Below, piece by piece: positions 34,301 to 45,093 of a DNA stretch of 64,000 bases; positions within the stretch are counted from its first letter, which is position 1, and every line of letters begins with the position of its first letter. The notes beneath the pieces were generated by a model, which did no database searches, was not told where the DNA came from, and worked only from the letters and a program-made list of their open reading frames with translations. Both the position numbers and the translations under genes were made by a program. Where the stretch lies: the NCBI GenBank assembly GCA_947044365.1, contig OX345636.1, positions 21,430,548 to 21,494,547 of the forward strand, given 5' to 3'. This DNA is from Petrosia ficiformis. Lineage: Eukaryota; Porifera; Demospongiae; Haplosclerida; Petrosiidae.

Positions 34301-34732
34301 GCTCAACTGCACTCTCTATTTTCTAAGGGTGGATTCCTTCTTAGGAAATGGAATTCTAGTGAAGCAGAAGTCCTAAGCCACATTCCCTCTGATCTTAAAG
34401 ATACTCCAGCCATTCAATCACTTCCAGCTCCTGTCGAATACACGAAGACTCTCGGTATTGAGTGGAACTCAAGCACGGATCATTTCCGCTTGACAGTTGC
34501 TAACCTACCACCCCTGAACAACATCACCAAAAGAGTTCTAGTCTCTGACATTGCTAAGACCTTTGATGTTCTAGGATGGTTCTCTCCAACCACAATAAAG
34601 GTCAAAATCCTATTGCAACGGTTGTGGGAGCAGAAAGTTGATTGGGATGACCTAGTACCAGATCCTATCTATGAAAACTGGCTTCAATGGCGTTCTGAAC
34701 TCCACCTTCTCTCAAACAAACATATTTCCTGA
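31334..34732 (+). CDS. BEL/Pao gag-protease-reverse transcriptase
   Basis: 1132 residues. The N-terminal 200 residues are helical. About 225-400 is the DUF1759-like gag region (KLDVPTFDGDILNWRTFWEQ). About 430-500 has knuckles CVVCRTEKHALFTC and CLNCLKPGHFSKRC plus a third C/H cluster. Around residue 558 is the protease active site (ALLDSGSTMSFVS). The reverse transcriptase follows, with VRVVFDASA, ALTADISKMYRAI and the YVDD box at residues 971-974. The frame ends at a TGA (34730-34732), and the same frame stays open beyond it into RNase H, so the stop interrupts what is one polyprotein in the family. Readthrough or a single point mutation are both possible; the sequence does not decide. Confidence 0.93.
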   Translation: MPETSNLRKRRGVTRASITKLFTRLKALESKVHEPATLDLAQQLTPNLKSLDAQFKDQHFLIIDTIDESDVDSLAREQEVLDNHDEEISVMSLRIQQLIRSCSSVSDSGMRKTISRSLIDLQGRLASVESSSATLSNAPEQIHILHQYSEQLTDLKTELGTLRQSVLTMGVESTDELFATVTELAERLFDASLNIKGLLYHRREVPVSEESSHTVPTSHGVRLPKLDVPTFDGDILNWRTFWEQFCIAIHDRTQISDAEKLAYLRHALKDGTAKSTIEGLSRSGDHYPEAVKCLETRYNRPKLIHQAHVKKIVEIPALKDGSGSELRRLHDTAQQHIRALKAMGHEPDGTFITSFLQLKLDRTTIFEWQKHDQESADVSHYQDLLDFINLRAQASETLNSETRRPQRSDHPRKHPTLRSATFTAEVNGNCVVCRTEKHALFTCPEFKSLPRDKMISTVRINELCLNCLKPGHFSKRCPSQNRCRRCQRPHHTLLHNDSRESLTTTAPPQMPSLSSSTEQIVSSNISTGSNIPNTLLMTCQVRIKALDGTYVKARALLDSGSTMSFVSERIVQSCGLNRRSQCLTVSGIGGMSRKPPLNSISTFEISSLYSSQVKYSITAIVVPRVTCDLPLQPVHNSSRWNHLLNLSLADPDFGIPGRIDLLLGADIYADVLLHGRRCGPHGTPTAFETQFGWVLTGRTNNHSVSLLSVASHHSTVTSGDEILRMFWEIEENPKDFTNLSTEERLVVRHFKETYSRSETGRFIVPLPKNPQHKSLGESRSQAVRRFISLERSLYSKGQFQEFSTVMEEYFQMGHAEPVPTDDLQKSPKDTFYLPMHAVRKEHSTTTKVRVVFDASAKSASGVSLNDTLLVGPTVHPPLIDVLLRFRLHRVALTADISKMYRAIGLIPDDRDLHRFVWRRSPSEILCDYRMTRVTFGVSASSFAANMAVKQNALDFATEFPHAVKVIDQSFYVDDCLAGADSVSEAIDLQAQLHSLFSKGGFLLRKWNSSEAEVLSHIPSDLKDTPAIQSLPAPVEYTKTLGIEWNSSTDHFRLTVANLPPLNNITKRVLVSDIAKTFDVLGWFSPTTIKVKILLQRLWEQKVDWDDLVPDPIYENWLQWRSELHLLSNKHIS

Positions 34733-36829
34733 TATTATTTCGACAAGAAATCACAAGTTGCCTCTATTCAGTTACACGGATTCAGTGACGCTTCAGAAAA
34801 TGCCTATGCTGCTGTAGTGTATCTACGAATGACTGACACATCTGGCAAGGTACGGATCTCCCTCGTTACTTCGAAGACCAAGGTAGCTCCAATCAAGAAA
34901 TTAACTATACCTCAACTTGAACTATGTGGAGCCTACCTCCTGGCACAATTGCTTTACCATGTCCAAAATATATTTGATGTTCCCCTTAATGATGTGTATG
35001 CCTGGACTGATAGCACTGTTGTTCTGAACTGGCTCGTTGGCAATCCCAGAAGGTTCAAGACCTATGTTGGCAATCGAGTCTCTTACATTGTAGAGCTCAT
35101 AGCTCCTGAAAGATGGAATCACATTGAAGGAATACAAAATCCTGCTGATTGTGCTTCACGAGGAATCTTTCCCTCTGAGCTACTTGATCACACCCTGTGG
35201 TGGAATGGACCCAACTGGCTCCACTATGATTCTTCACAATGGCCTAAGCAATTCAATCTACCTCCTTCTGAATCAACAAGCAAAGAAAGAGAGCTTTCTC
35301 TACACACTGTGTTGAATTCACTTTCATGCATATTGAATATTAATGACTACTCCTCATTTACGAGACTGAAACGAGTAACCGCATGGATTATCAGATTCAA
35401 TCACAATTGCCGTAGTCGTAAACTAGGAACAGAACCTAGTCATCTTATTTATCTTACTACCAAAGAATTGCAAACTGCTGAATGGTACTGGTACTCAATC
35501 GCTCAGCGAGATCACTTTAAAGATGAGATTGATTCAATCAAATTGAAGTCTGACCTCAACAAAGCTAGCCCACTTATTTCTCTGCGACCAATGGTTGATT
35601 CCTTTGGCCTGCTACGTGTTGGTGGTAGACAGCAATACTCCCCAATGTCCTATTCAATGAAGTATCCGATTATTTTGCATCACAAACATCCCCTCACTCA
35701 TTTGATCGTTCATTCTGAACACCTCAGATTGTTACATGCTGGTCCCACTCTGCTCACGGCCTCTCTTAGCCGTCGCTATCACATACTTAGTTGCAAGAAA
35801 CTAGTCCGATCAATCACGCGAGGATGTATCACTTGCTGTAAATTCTCCGTCAAACCATCTCCTCAAATGATTGGACAACTTCCGGCTGAACGACTCACAC
35901 CAGGTCCAGTGTTTGACAAGGTTGGAATTGACTTCGCTGGTCCCATCCAAGTCAAGTATGCTCACGTAAGAAAACCAGTGATTGTAAAGGCATATATCTG
36001 TTTGTTTGTTTCCCTCTCTGTCAAGGCTGTCCACTTGGAACCAGTCTCCGACCTGACTACTGATGCTTTCATAGCTGCTCTAAGACGATTCACTGCTCGA
36101 CGTGGTAAGCCCAGCTTAATCTTAAGTGACCATGGAACTAATTTTGTTGGTGCCACCCGAGAATTGAAAGAGATGTACGAGTTCCTTAATAAACAAAGGA
36201 CACAAGGAGACATTTCTGATTTCTGCTCCATTCAAAATATTGTATGGAAATTCATACCTGAAAGAACTCCACATTTTGGAGGTTTATGGGAAGCAGCCGT
36301 GAAGTCGATGAAATTTCATTTCAAGCGAATCGTTGGTAACACCAAGTTAACTTTTGAGGAATTAACAACAGTTCTCACACAAATTGAATCTTGTCTAAAC
36401 AGCCGACCCCTAGCCCCTTTACCACATGTTGAAGATGGCATTGAAGCCTTGACTCCAGGGCACTTCCTCATCGGACAACCCCTCGAATCAATACCAGATC
36501 CCTCAGTATCTTATCACACACTCTCCTTGTTAAAACGTTGGTACCTCTGTCAATCGATTGTCCGTCACTTCTGGAATAGATGGTCAAGTGAATATCTATC
36601 ATCATTAAGACGTCATAATAAGTGGAAGTATCAGTCACGCAACATCCAAGTCGATGACATTGTAGTCTTACAAGAGGATAACCTCATACCAACCAAATGG
36701 CCACTCGCCAGAGTAACACATGTACACCCCGGTGGTGATAGACTTGTTCGTGTTGCGACAGTTAAGACAAGCTCTGGACTGTACAAGAGGCCTGTCACTA
36801 AACTTGCCCTGTTACTTGCTCAAGATTAA
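34733..36829 (+). CDS. BEL/Pao RNase H and integrase
   Basis: Continuation of the same frame after the in-frame TGA; the first available methionine is at 34817, already inside RNase H. RNase H motifs are LHGFSDASENAYAA and YAWTDSTVVLNW. Integrase follows: an H..H...C..C zinc region (HSEHLRLLH ... GCITCCKF), then the DDE residues in GIDFAGP, LSDHGTNFVGA and HFGGLWEAAVKS. The last 100 residues (VDDIVVLQEDNLIPTKWPLA) match the C-terminal domain typical of BEL/Pao polymerases. Confidence 0.92.
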   Translation, partial: YYFDKKSQVASIQLHGFSDASENAYAAVVYLRMTDTSGKVRISLVTSKTKVAPIKKLTIPQLELCGAYLLAQLLYHVQNIFDVPLNDVYAWTDSTVVLNWLVGNPRRFKTYVGNRVSYIVELIAPERWNHIEGIQNPADCASRGIFPSELLDHTLWWNGPNWLHYDSSQWPKQFNLPPSESTSKERELSLHTVLNSLSCILNINDYSSFTRLKRVTAWIIRFNHNCRSRKLGTEPSHLIYLTTKELQTAEWYWYSIAQRDHFKDEIDSIKLKSDLNKASPLISLRPMVDSFGLLRVGGRQQYSPMSYSMKYPIILHHKHPLTHLIVHSEHLRLLHAGPTLLTASLSRRYHILSCKKLVRSITRGCITCCKFSVKPSPQMIGQLPAERLTPGPVFDKVGIDFAGPIQVKYAHVRKPVIVKAYICLFVSLSVKAVHLEPVSDLTTDAFIAALRRFTARRGKPSLILSDHGTNFVGATRELKEMYEFLNKQRTQGDISDFCSIQNIVWKFIPERTPHFGGLWEAAVKSMKFHFKRIVGNTKLTFEELTTVLTQIESCLNSRPLAPLPHVEDGIEALTPGHFLIGQPLESIPDPSVSYHTLSLLKRWYLCQSIVRHFWNRWSSEYLSSLRRHNKWKYQSRNIQVDDIVVLQEDNLIPTKWPLARVTHVHPGGDRLVRVATVKTSSGLYKRPVTKLALLLAQD

Positions 36830-36867
36830 ATATTGAATTTGAAGACCGCAGGTCTTGGCCGGCGGTA

Positions 36868-37212
36868 TGTTCGTGTGCAGACTGTCCCATTTAAGAGAAA
36901 CTCTGAAATTATTTTATTTATGTAATGTAGCCTTTATTTCCTATGTGTTAAATACTTAATTTTATTTTCACCCTCATAGCCTCATTTCTGTTCATGTTAT
37001 ACTTACTTTTGTTCTGTTACTGGCCCCAGAGGCCCTCATCACATGTATGCTAATGTTTTGTGTGTTACAGTCAGTCATGTTCATGTTGTATGAAAATTGA
37101 GTCAAGAACTTCCTTACTCCATTCATTGTTAAGTTGCATGCAGTTTGGGTTTAGTCATACCCAGCCTATAGACACTTCTACTAGTGCATAGATTTCAAGA
37201 AAGGACGCAACA
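36868..37212 (+). repeat. Right LTR of BEL/Pao element
   Basis: Same 345 bases as the left LTR, preceded by GGCCGGCGGTA after the pol stop codon. Confidence 0.95.
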
Positions 37213-37217
37213 TTTAT
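37213..37217 (+). repeat. Target-site duplication (right)
   Basis: TTTAT directly after the right LTR, equal to 30848-30852. Confidence 0.9.
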
Positions 37218-37809
37218 AATTAATGTTTATTGATCATATATTGCACTAAGCTTAGGATCTGGATACAAAGTAAGCTGATATTAATTCCACAACTTGCGCT
37301 TTCTTTAATTTTGGAATTATATAGTTTCTATATATGGGATGATTGCTAAGGCTATTAGTCTTGTAAGTTCATTTCATTATTGTATAATATAATAATTATT
37401 GTTTCTGAAGTTACATTGATCATGTCCGAGTTGTTCTTAATTGGGATACCATTCAAGTTATAAGTATAACTTGCACTTTCTTTAATCTTGTAAATATATA
37501 AATTCCTTCTCTCCTCATGTTTCTTAGAAGTATATCACATAAAAAGGGTGTGTTAATTAATTCCACACATTTCTTTCTTTGTGAAACAACTCATGGTTCA
37601 AGAATTTATAAGCAGTTGTGTACAGTTGCAAGGAATAGCATGAGTTTCAATTTAGATTGTCAATTGCCATATTATATAGGTGTAAATTAAATTATGTGGT
37701 TGCGGGTTTACAAATCTTTTTGATGGCCATATACAATTACATGTACTTTAGTATAAAATTATACTAAATCTTTGACATGAAATATGATTAAACAGCACTC
37801 TAAAATTAT

Positions 37810-37949
37810 TATAGTGATACAATAATTAGTACAAAGTATCTGTGGCATTAGATGTATTTATTCTGAACAACCAACTATTATAATTGTTAAATCCTTGCAA
37901 CTGTACTAACCACTAAATTAGTTATTGTAACAATTTTGCTTTTACAGTG
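37810..37949. mobile_element. Fragment of the CACTGCAAAAATAAA MITE
   Basis: Matches the right half of the family (CTGAACAACCAACTA, CCTTGCAACTGTACTAACCA, ending TTTTACAGTG); the left half is missing. Confidence 0.65.
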
Positions 37950-38504
37950 TAGATAGAGACAACTGATCTAAGAACATTATGGTGCAATGTATTGTAGTTG
38001 TTTATAGTTTCTTTGATGAACATTAATGTTGTTGATGATTACCTAGCTGTTTTATTAATTTTTATGATTCCAACAACACTGTGACAACAATGAAAAAATA
38101 TATAATTATATTGATTAGTATAATGGTTAATGTGTTAATCAATGAGAACGTAGAGTGTGTTGTTCAGCGCACTAGTGTATCAATTAGTTCATATAGCACA
38201 ATAAAATGTTTAGAACCTCGAATAATCTATTCTTTGTCCTATTTTTGTGTTGTGTGCTAAGAATAGGTGTGTTTTTTACCACATGCAATGTGCTGAGTAC
38301 TTGATTCAGCACACATAATAAAAAATATCCCAGTGAAATGTGTAGAATTAATTAATATAGTGGCATGTGATAGTTTAACCTTCTGTATGTCTGAATAAGA
38401 GAAACTTTAACGAGGGATGTCCATTGGTGCCATTGACAGTCAACAGTCAACTATGGCAACCAAAGTAACTAGATTTATCCCAGGGATAGTAGCTACCTAT
38501 GCAT

Positions 38505-38670
38505 TCTGTCAGAGTATCCCGGGACACCAGTATAACACTGGATATCTCAGGATGTTACAGTGTATTATGGCTACCCTCTGAGTATCCCGGTACACCAGTG
38601 TAACACTGGATATCCCCGGATGTTACAGCTACTCATCCTCTCTATCTGAGTATCCCTGGATATCGAGTGT
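38505..38670 (+). repeat. Imperfect tandem repeat, ~66 bp unit, about 2.5 copies
   Basis: Unit: GAGTATCCCGGGACACCAGT, ATAACACTGGATATC, CAGGATGTTACAG. Each unit contains a small palindrome around CCAGTGTAACACTGG. The third unit is partial. Confidence 0.8.
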
Positions 38671-38967
38671 ATAATGGCGGCCAAATGGCCACTTACAATG
38701 CTAAGATGATGTTTTATTCGAGCATTAAAAATGTTAATACGGTATTGCTACACAATATATAATGGTGGAAATAGCACGAATAAATAACACTATGGGTCAG
38801 TGTGACCTTTGAAGTGCATCTTGTCGATTACAAACTGCAGTTGACTTTGTAGATTACTGCCTCCAGAATGCAGCTTTTCTAGCTGGGTGAATTGTTATTG
38901 CTGATGAATAATGAAAGCACCATAGGTGCTGATGCCTCGGTGCATGCATGTGTGCATTTATGGATAG

Positions 38968-38994
38968 CCAATTCAATTCAATTCAATTCAATTC
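38968..38994. repeat. (AATTC)5 pentanucleotide repeat
   Basis: About five tandem AATTC units. Confidence 0.9.
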
Positions 38995-40255
38995 ACATGT
39001 TTTCATATTGCAAAAAACCAATATTGGGTGGGAAAATCATTGATAACAACCTGACATAATGATTGATGAAGTGAAAACTGATATGTGAGGAGGCTTTGTA
39101 GGTAATAAGTATATATACACAAGACTCCTGCTCACTCTCACAAAGTCTTGCTTATACTAGCACTCTTGGTAAAAACATAGCCACATTTCACACAAACTAA
39201 CCTTCTGCAATGCTCCACAGAGGAACACTGTGGACACTGGACAGACCTTGCCTAACGCAGGCATAACATACGATCAATAGTAGAACATGTGTCAAAGTCT
39301 AAGCCGCATGGCAAAATTTCAGTGAGTACCCTACTTTGATCTGCTGTGGCATTTGACAATTGGGGTGTGGGGGAGTATGTATTGTTTATTATTCATGATC
39401 AATTACAAGCCCCTCCCTGGACCCCCCAATTGTCCATAATGTGCTGTAATAAAAACCATACTTCTGCAATAAAATCTTCAAATCTCAGTTCAACTGAGTC
39501 TGTAACGGTGCCAGAGAAATTGGAATCCTCTGACGGAATTGCCCTACCTTACTTTGGTTGCAATGGAGTTGTATCTTTTAGCAATAAGTTTATTATCGTT
39601 TCTGTCCCTGGGAAGTAATACACTTGGGAAACTGTTTGATGAGATTGTTCAAGGTAATTTAATTGATGATGGACTATGCTGACTTATAATATTAAACTTT
39701 TCATGTACTTTTTCAGTTTTGATACCCCTAAATGTTCTTTCATTTTATTGGAAAATGCTTTTATTATTCTCAAGTTTATATACTATCATAGGTATTTTCA
39801 GAATGAATGAGCTTATATAATTATTGCTGTAAAAATTGATGTCTTAATATCATTATATGAATTTCATATGAACAGTATACTTGCACAATTTTTGAATCTA
39901 ATACTGATTGAGGCAAAAAAATGAAACAAACCACTTCCATAATATACGTACATACTGTGCATAAGCAACTACAGTAAATACATATATATAGCTATGCTTA
40001 TATAGGATGTATGGTTTGTTTAATTTTGTTGCTGACATACAACCCAATATCTGTGCTTTTTCGTTTTGAATATCCCAACATGTTCTTTCATGTTATTAAT
40101 AAAAGTGTTTTATTATAATGATGGATGGATACCAAACTTACTATACTCTAATTCAGGTGTGCATGAGTAGTACACATGTAATCGTTTAGTACTCAATTGT
40201 ACTAATACTAACTTTATAATAATAAAGCTGCTAATTAAGTTTTATTTACCTTGTA

Positions 40256-40650
40256 CACTGCAAAAATAAAATTATTAAATTAACAAATTTATTGGTTAAT
40301 ACAGTTGTGAGGAATAATTTAAATTGTAATTTAATTGGTCATGTAGGTTGTTATGGATATACTGTAATAATAATCGAATAATTGTCTCAATATCCTTATG
40401 CTGTCTATTAGATGTACAAAGTAGAATATTTATTTTAATTGAGCCATTTTAGGTTGTCAAACCTTCTTTGTGCATCTAATGTGAGATATTAGGCATTATA
40501 ATAGGTACATATATCTCTTACGTATTTTAATATAATTAGACCAAAATAGCTATGATGTTAGATGTATGTATCCTGAACAACCAACTAATTGTTAAAACCT
40601 TGGAACTGTACTAACCAATATATTTGTTATTTTAACATTTCTATTTTATA
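40256..40650. mobile_element. MITE, CACTGCAAAAATAAA family
   Basis: Full-length relative of 24087-24494 with the same interior (GTCATGTAGGTTGTTATGGA, CTTTGTGCATCTAATGTGAG); the right end is slightly diverged. Confidence 0.8.
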
Positions 40651-40799
40651 CAATCTTAGTCTTAGACTACTAGTAATAACATTAAAATCTGAGACCCTAC
40701 GAGAACTCTCATAACTTATATATTTACTCAAGAGTGAAATTTATAACTCATCCTATTTCTTAATTTGTTTATGTGGTGCAGTTAGCCAAAAGTATTGTG

Positions 40800-40915
40800 T
40801 GTGGCAGTTTTGGAATCAGTTTCGGTTCCAGAATAGGTACTCGATTTGAGTACATTGGAGCGGATTAAGTCATTTTAGTACTTCTGGTATCAAATGACCC
40901 ATCACTAATATTATA
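40800..40915 (+). repeat. Dispersed repeat, copy 1
   Basis: GTGGCAGTTTTGGAATCAGT through ATCAAATGACCCATCACTA resembles 44975-45093. No coding signal. Confidence 0.6.
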
Positions 40916-41192
40916 ATATACGCTTACCACAGCAACTGGTCATTCTGTTTTCTACAGAAATGACCAAATTATGGTTAATATGACATGTATGACCTGACAA
41001 GACAAACATATATGTTATGTTGTTTATATATAATATTATATATATAATTATGTAGTGCGATTGGCAGGTAAGATGCAAGGAATCCGAACGGTTTATAATA
41101 TTATTTCAGTTGCTGAATTTGTTCATTCTGTCATTACATGCCAAACTAAAATCTTGACTTCAATTATTTCTTTACATATTTTTTTTCTACAG

Positions 41193-42602
41193 GTGTCCCT
41201 AGAATCTATGGTCATGATGGAAATCAGTTCTGCTTTGCTTTTTTGACAAACACTCCTGGCAACGGTAACCCAGTATTCTTCTCCATATATATCAGTACAC
41301 TTGGAAACACACCAGTTGATTACATAATTACCTTCGATAACATTTCAAATATCACAGGTACAGTTGAACCGTGTGAAATAGAAGAAATATCGATTGACAG
41401 CACTCTGCAAGTTTTAGCAGCTGATGTTGCTTCTGCTCGTAAAGGAATTATAGTAAAAACTGTAAATGAAGAAGATCATATACAAGTGTTTGGTTACTCT
41501 GACAGTAATGGTACTACAGATGTATTTACTGCAATACCATTTCGTAGGAAGCAAGAAATAGCGTTGTATGAGTATGCTGAATTCTCTTCAACTGTTCCAC
41601 AAAATAGTAGACTCTCGATGTTTGTTGCAGTGATTTGTGAAGATAATACAATTCTAAATATAGCATCCACAACTGCACTCAGTGGTGATGTAACATTAGG
41701 CAACACTTTTGTTTCAGGAAATCGCACACAACTTATAACTGCTGAAGGCGTAAACACTTCACCCCTATCTGTATACACGACAGCTCATTTAGAAAGTAAT
41801 CCTGATGATCTCACTGGTTTTCGAGTCAGCAGTACAAATCCAGTAGGCTTCATGGCTGGTCATGCATGTGGACAAATTCCGGTAGACAGCCCCACTTGTG
41901 ATCATATGATTGAACAAATACCACCGAGTTATACTTGGGGATATAATTTCATCAGTTCTCCACTCACGGCACGAATCAGTGGATATGTAATTAAAATGAT
42001 TCCCAGGTACAATGGGACTACAGTAACCCGACATTGTAATGGAATGTCAGAAATGCAAGTAATGCAAGACATCCCTTTTGATGGACTGGAAATAGATATT
42101 AGTGAGCAGGTGTATTGCTGTTTTCGTACTAGCCGGCCTTGTGCTGTTGCTCAGTTTTCTAAAGGACAGTCAGTTGATGATGCTTTGAAAGATATATCGG
42201 AAAACATTGGTGATCCAGCTATGGTGTGGCTAGCACCTGTTAATCAGTTTGTCAACTATTTAGTCTTCTATACCGGATTTACTTCTACGCCTAGTCCTGA
42301 TGGGTTTGAGGATGGAGAATTTGTAAATGTAATAGTTCCTGCAGATTCTTTTAATCCTCAAATGATAAGACTTGATGGCAATCTTCTACAGCCTAATGAA
42401 AGTGAATGGACTGAAATATTTTGTCCTCAAAATAACATTACTGCATGTGCATATGGTAGAAGTGTTACTCTGAGTGGATCTGAAGGAAAGCACAACATCA
42501 CACATGATAATCCCAGTGGAAGATTAACAGCAATAGTTTATGGATGGGCAGATCAAAAAGGATATATGTACCCAGCTGGGTTTGCATTAGATCCTATTGG
42601 AG
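41193..42602 (+). CDS. Gene C exon: IgGFc-binding-protein-type N-terminal domain
   Basis: A 1410-base exon from TTTTTCTACAG to GTATGC, phase 1-1, encoding 470 residues. It starts VPRIYGHDGNQFCFAFLTNT, the usual opening of this domain. Diagnostic segments follow: VGFMAGHACGQIPVDSPTCD then HMIEQIPPSYTWGYNF, matching the family's cysteine-bearing H-x-C...CDH..EQ.PP...WG core. The domain is found at the N terminus of IgGFc-binding proteins and of many invertebrate adhesive or mucus-associated proteins, usually secreted. The preceding exon with start codon and signal peptide is not seen; an upstream methionine in another frame at 41055 is not convincing. Confidence 0.85.
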
Positions 42603-43197
42603 GTATGCAGTGAAAGTCTGAAATACATTTCCATAGCAATCACATATCATGACATTACCTATACATCAATACCTTTGTGATTCATAGTTTCATAGCTGAC
42701 TGTATATCCCTCTGAGCCTAAAATTGTTTTCAAATTATTTTTGTTCAATGTTAGGGAGAGTGTTTAGCCCGAGTGCTTGTGTTTTTAGCCATGCTATATG
42801 TGAATTTTGCAGCGTTGTATTACACTTTTCTGCATCAGAGCATATTCAATCACGTAGCTCAAAATGTTTCTAGTGTCTTCAAGAGTGTTAGAAGACGACA
42901 CTATTACCCAGATGACAACTTATAATTTTCATTTTTGTTTCTTGACATTGTTATAAAAAAAATCTCCTTTAGCCGTTCTTGTAACAGTTAGTAGAATATC
43001 AGAAATGTTGACACAAATGGGCAATCTCGAATAAACGTAATGATGTAAAATTCACAAAGTTTCAAGCAACTCACCATTATATACAACATGTGATTTATAT
43101 AATACTTAGCTATAATTATGACATCGTTGTAAAATTATAATTGTTAATTCCCATTGTACATAAGACTATAATTATTATAATATTATTTCCACTGTAG

Positions 43198-43329
43198 AAA
43201 TAATTTTTTCCTTGTTCGTTGAGATTACCAGAGTTGGTGAAAGTTTAGGACCTTTTGTTGTCACTATTATCAGAGCAGGTGATATTAATGTGAATGCAGC
43301 AGTTGAGCTGCAAATACGAAGTGCTAATG
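43198..43329 (+). CDS. Gene C exon: N-terminal Calx-beta half
   Basis: A 132-base phase 1-1 exon: IIFSLFVEITRVGESLGPFV, then TIIRAGDINVNAAVEL, the opening strands of a Calx-beta repeat. It fits TGTAG and GTAAGC junctions. Confidence 0.7.
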
Positions 43330-43687
43330 GTAAGCTTGATTTCAAGTTTAATCATTGTTGGATGGACATATTCATTCTTTAAAGTACTTTATTAGTAGAT
43401 TATTAGTTGTGTCATAGTGTTCAATAGCTCATGTAAATATGAGAGCAGAAGCTAAGCATCTTCTGTTCATAAACTCATTTATAAAAGAATCCAAAATTTC
43501 ATAACACTATAATTTTCTATTTGTCATCATCACCTCAGTCTATTCTGTTATTTGTAACATACTAGGTAAATAAATGTGAATTCATTTGTCACTCAAAAAA
43601 GAAACAAAAGCTACATGTATCTGACACCATCTATAATTAGTGAACTTCACACCATTAATTAATAATTTATGTTTCAATCTATTGCAG

Positions 43688-43717
43688 GTCTGATATCTGG
43701 TGTATCATTTGCTACAG
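43688..43717 (+). CDS. Gene C 30-base microexon in a Calx-beta domain
   Basis: TTGCAG / GTAAGT flanks enclose exactly 30 bases, phase 1-1, encoding LISGVSFAT between the two halves of the domain. The frame continuity on both sides supports it, though such a short exon needs transcript proof. Confidence 0.5.
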
Positions 43718-43786
43718 GTAAGTACATACAGTTTAGATATAATTATAATTATAGATAAAATTACAGAAATTCTTAATTTCATGTAG

Positions 43787-43996
43787 TTGGTATGGCTAAT
43801 GCTCCTGGTGTTGATATTGAGGAGAGAACAGTGACCGTAATGTTTGCAGCTGGAGAAACAATGAAGTTGGAATCCATTGAAATATTACCTGATAATGAAG
43901 AGGAAAAGGATGAGTATTTTAATGTTAACCTTGTTCAACAACCTGGTGTCTTGTTAGGTTCTCCAAGTTCAGAATTCCTCATCATAGAAGATGATA
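43787..43996 (+). CDS. Gene C exon: C-terminal Calx-beta half
   Basis: A 210-base phase 1-1 exon containing VTVMFAAGETMKLESIEILP, then DNEEEKDEYFNVNL and LIIEDD, the full second-half pattern of Calx-beta including the acidic calcium-site residues. It is followed by a CA microsatellite in the intron (44009-44028). Confidence 0.85.
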
Positions 43997-44008
43997 GTGA
44001 GAGTCCAC

Positions 44009-44028
44009 ACACACACACACACACACAT
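44009..44028. repeat. (CA)n microsatellite
   Basis: CA run of about 20 bases just inside the intron. Confidence 0.9.
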
Positions 44029-44393
44029 GCACACATTAATTGTGATGTGAACTAGTGATTTCAATAATGAAGTGAATAGACCGATCATAAATGTACCAAA
44101 AAGTAACAAGGTGTATGGCTACGCATTAAAGTACAGAGAAACTAAAACATAGCTCAGTAGTGATTAAATGTATGTCCAACTACATCAATACTGAATGTAA
44201 CACTCTGTTAATAAACCAAATAATCCTACTGTTCTAAAATTACAAATATTTACAATACTGGCCAGTCAAGTCCCCACCACTGAGCATTGCACGTATGACA
44301 TATCAATCCAAATTTCACACACTCGCATGCATACACTCACATCTGTGAGACCTATGAGAACTCTGCATGACAACTGACTTATTAATATTCATG

Positions 44394-44890
44394 AATTTGT
44401 TATTTTAACAGACCAGTTGTTACCTCAGTCGCATGTACATTCATAATATATAGTTAGAAACATGAAATACGAGGATACTTAACATATTATCTGGTTATAA
44501 TATAGATATATATATAGGAAAGTTACGACTACAGTCATGATTGTACATTCTACATGGGGTAGTGAGGTGTTTATTGGTATGTACATTCATGGTTGCATGA
44601 CTAGTCAATGTAGTTTTTACTATAACTAATAATTTGAAACAAACTGTTTCGTATTGTGCATAATATCTCATTTTGAAGTTATCAATAACAGCCTTTTTAT
44701 ATGGTAGTAGGGTGTATGTATATTGGTATATCCATTTACGACTATAGTCATAACATTCCTTTTACCATAATATTATAGCTATATTATAACCGAACAAAAT
44801 GCTAATTATCTTCGTATTTCATATTTCTAACTATATATTGAAAATGTAAGTGCAACTGAGGTAACAACTGGTCTGTTAAAATAACAAATT
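44394..44890. mobile_element. Inverted-repeat element in a gene C intron
   Basis: TATTTTAACAGACCAGTTGT and following near 44401 are inverted at about 44850-44890, and inner segments (TATAATATAG, CGACTA.AGTCAT) also pair. The outermost bases resemble the CACTGCAAAAATAAA family ends. Confidence 0.65.
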
Positions 44891-44974
44891 CATTTTTACA
44901 GTGTTTTGCTTGCTAAAACATACATTCAGCCTAAATATAATCTAAAGGTGTGATTTATTTCACCAAAAGTGGTA

Positions 44975-45093
44975 GGTGTGACAGTTTTGGAATAGATCTT
45001 GATTTCAGAACGGGTACTTGATTTAGTAATCAAGTACATTGGAGCTTGGAATCAAAGATTGAGTATTTCTGGTGTCATATCGCCATCACTATA
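44975..45093 (+). repeat. Dispersed repeat, copy 2
   Basis: Related to 40800-40915; same orientation. Confidence 0.6.

Larger units (their letters stand above)
30853..37212 (+). mobile_element. BEL/Pao LTR retrotransposon, near-complete
   Basis: Two 345-base LTRs (30853-31197, 36868-37212) that appear identical flank a gag-pol region. TTTAT immediately precedes the left LTR and follows the right LTR, a 5-base target-site duplication. Order of domains: gag with DUF1759-like region, zinc knuckles, protease, reverse transcriptase, RNase H, integrase and a C-terminal domain usual in BEL/Pao. Coding is continuous in one frame from 31334 to 36829 apart from one in-frame TGA at 34730-34732. The insertion is very recent. 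Confidence 0.95.

Noticed and set aside
39346..39618. 90-residue ORF upstream of gene C as its first coding exon
   Set aside because: No signal peptide, no phase-1 donor that joins to 41193, and no family resemblance.
41055..41246. 63-residue ORF overlapping the gene C acceptor
   Set aside because: It runs through the TTTTTCTACAG acceptor in a different frame from the IgGFc-like domain; it is a chance frame.
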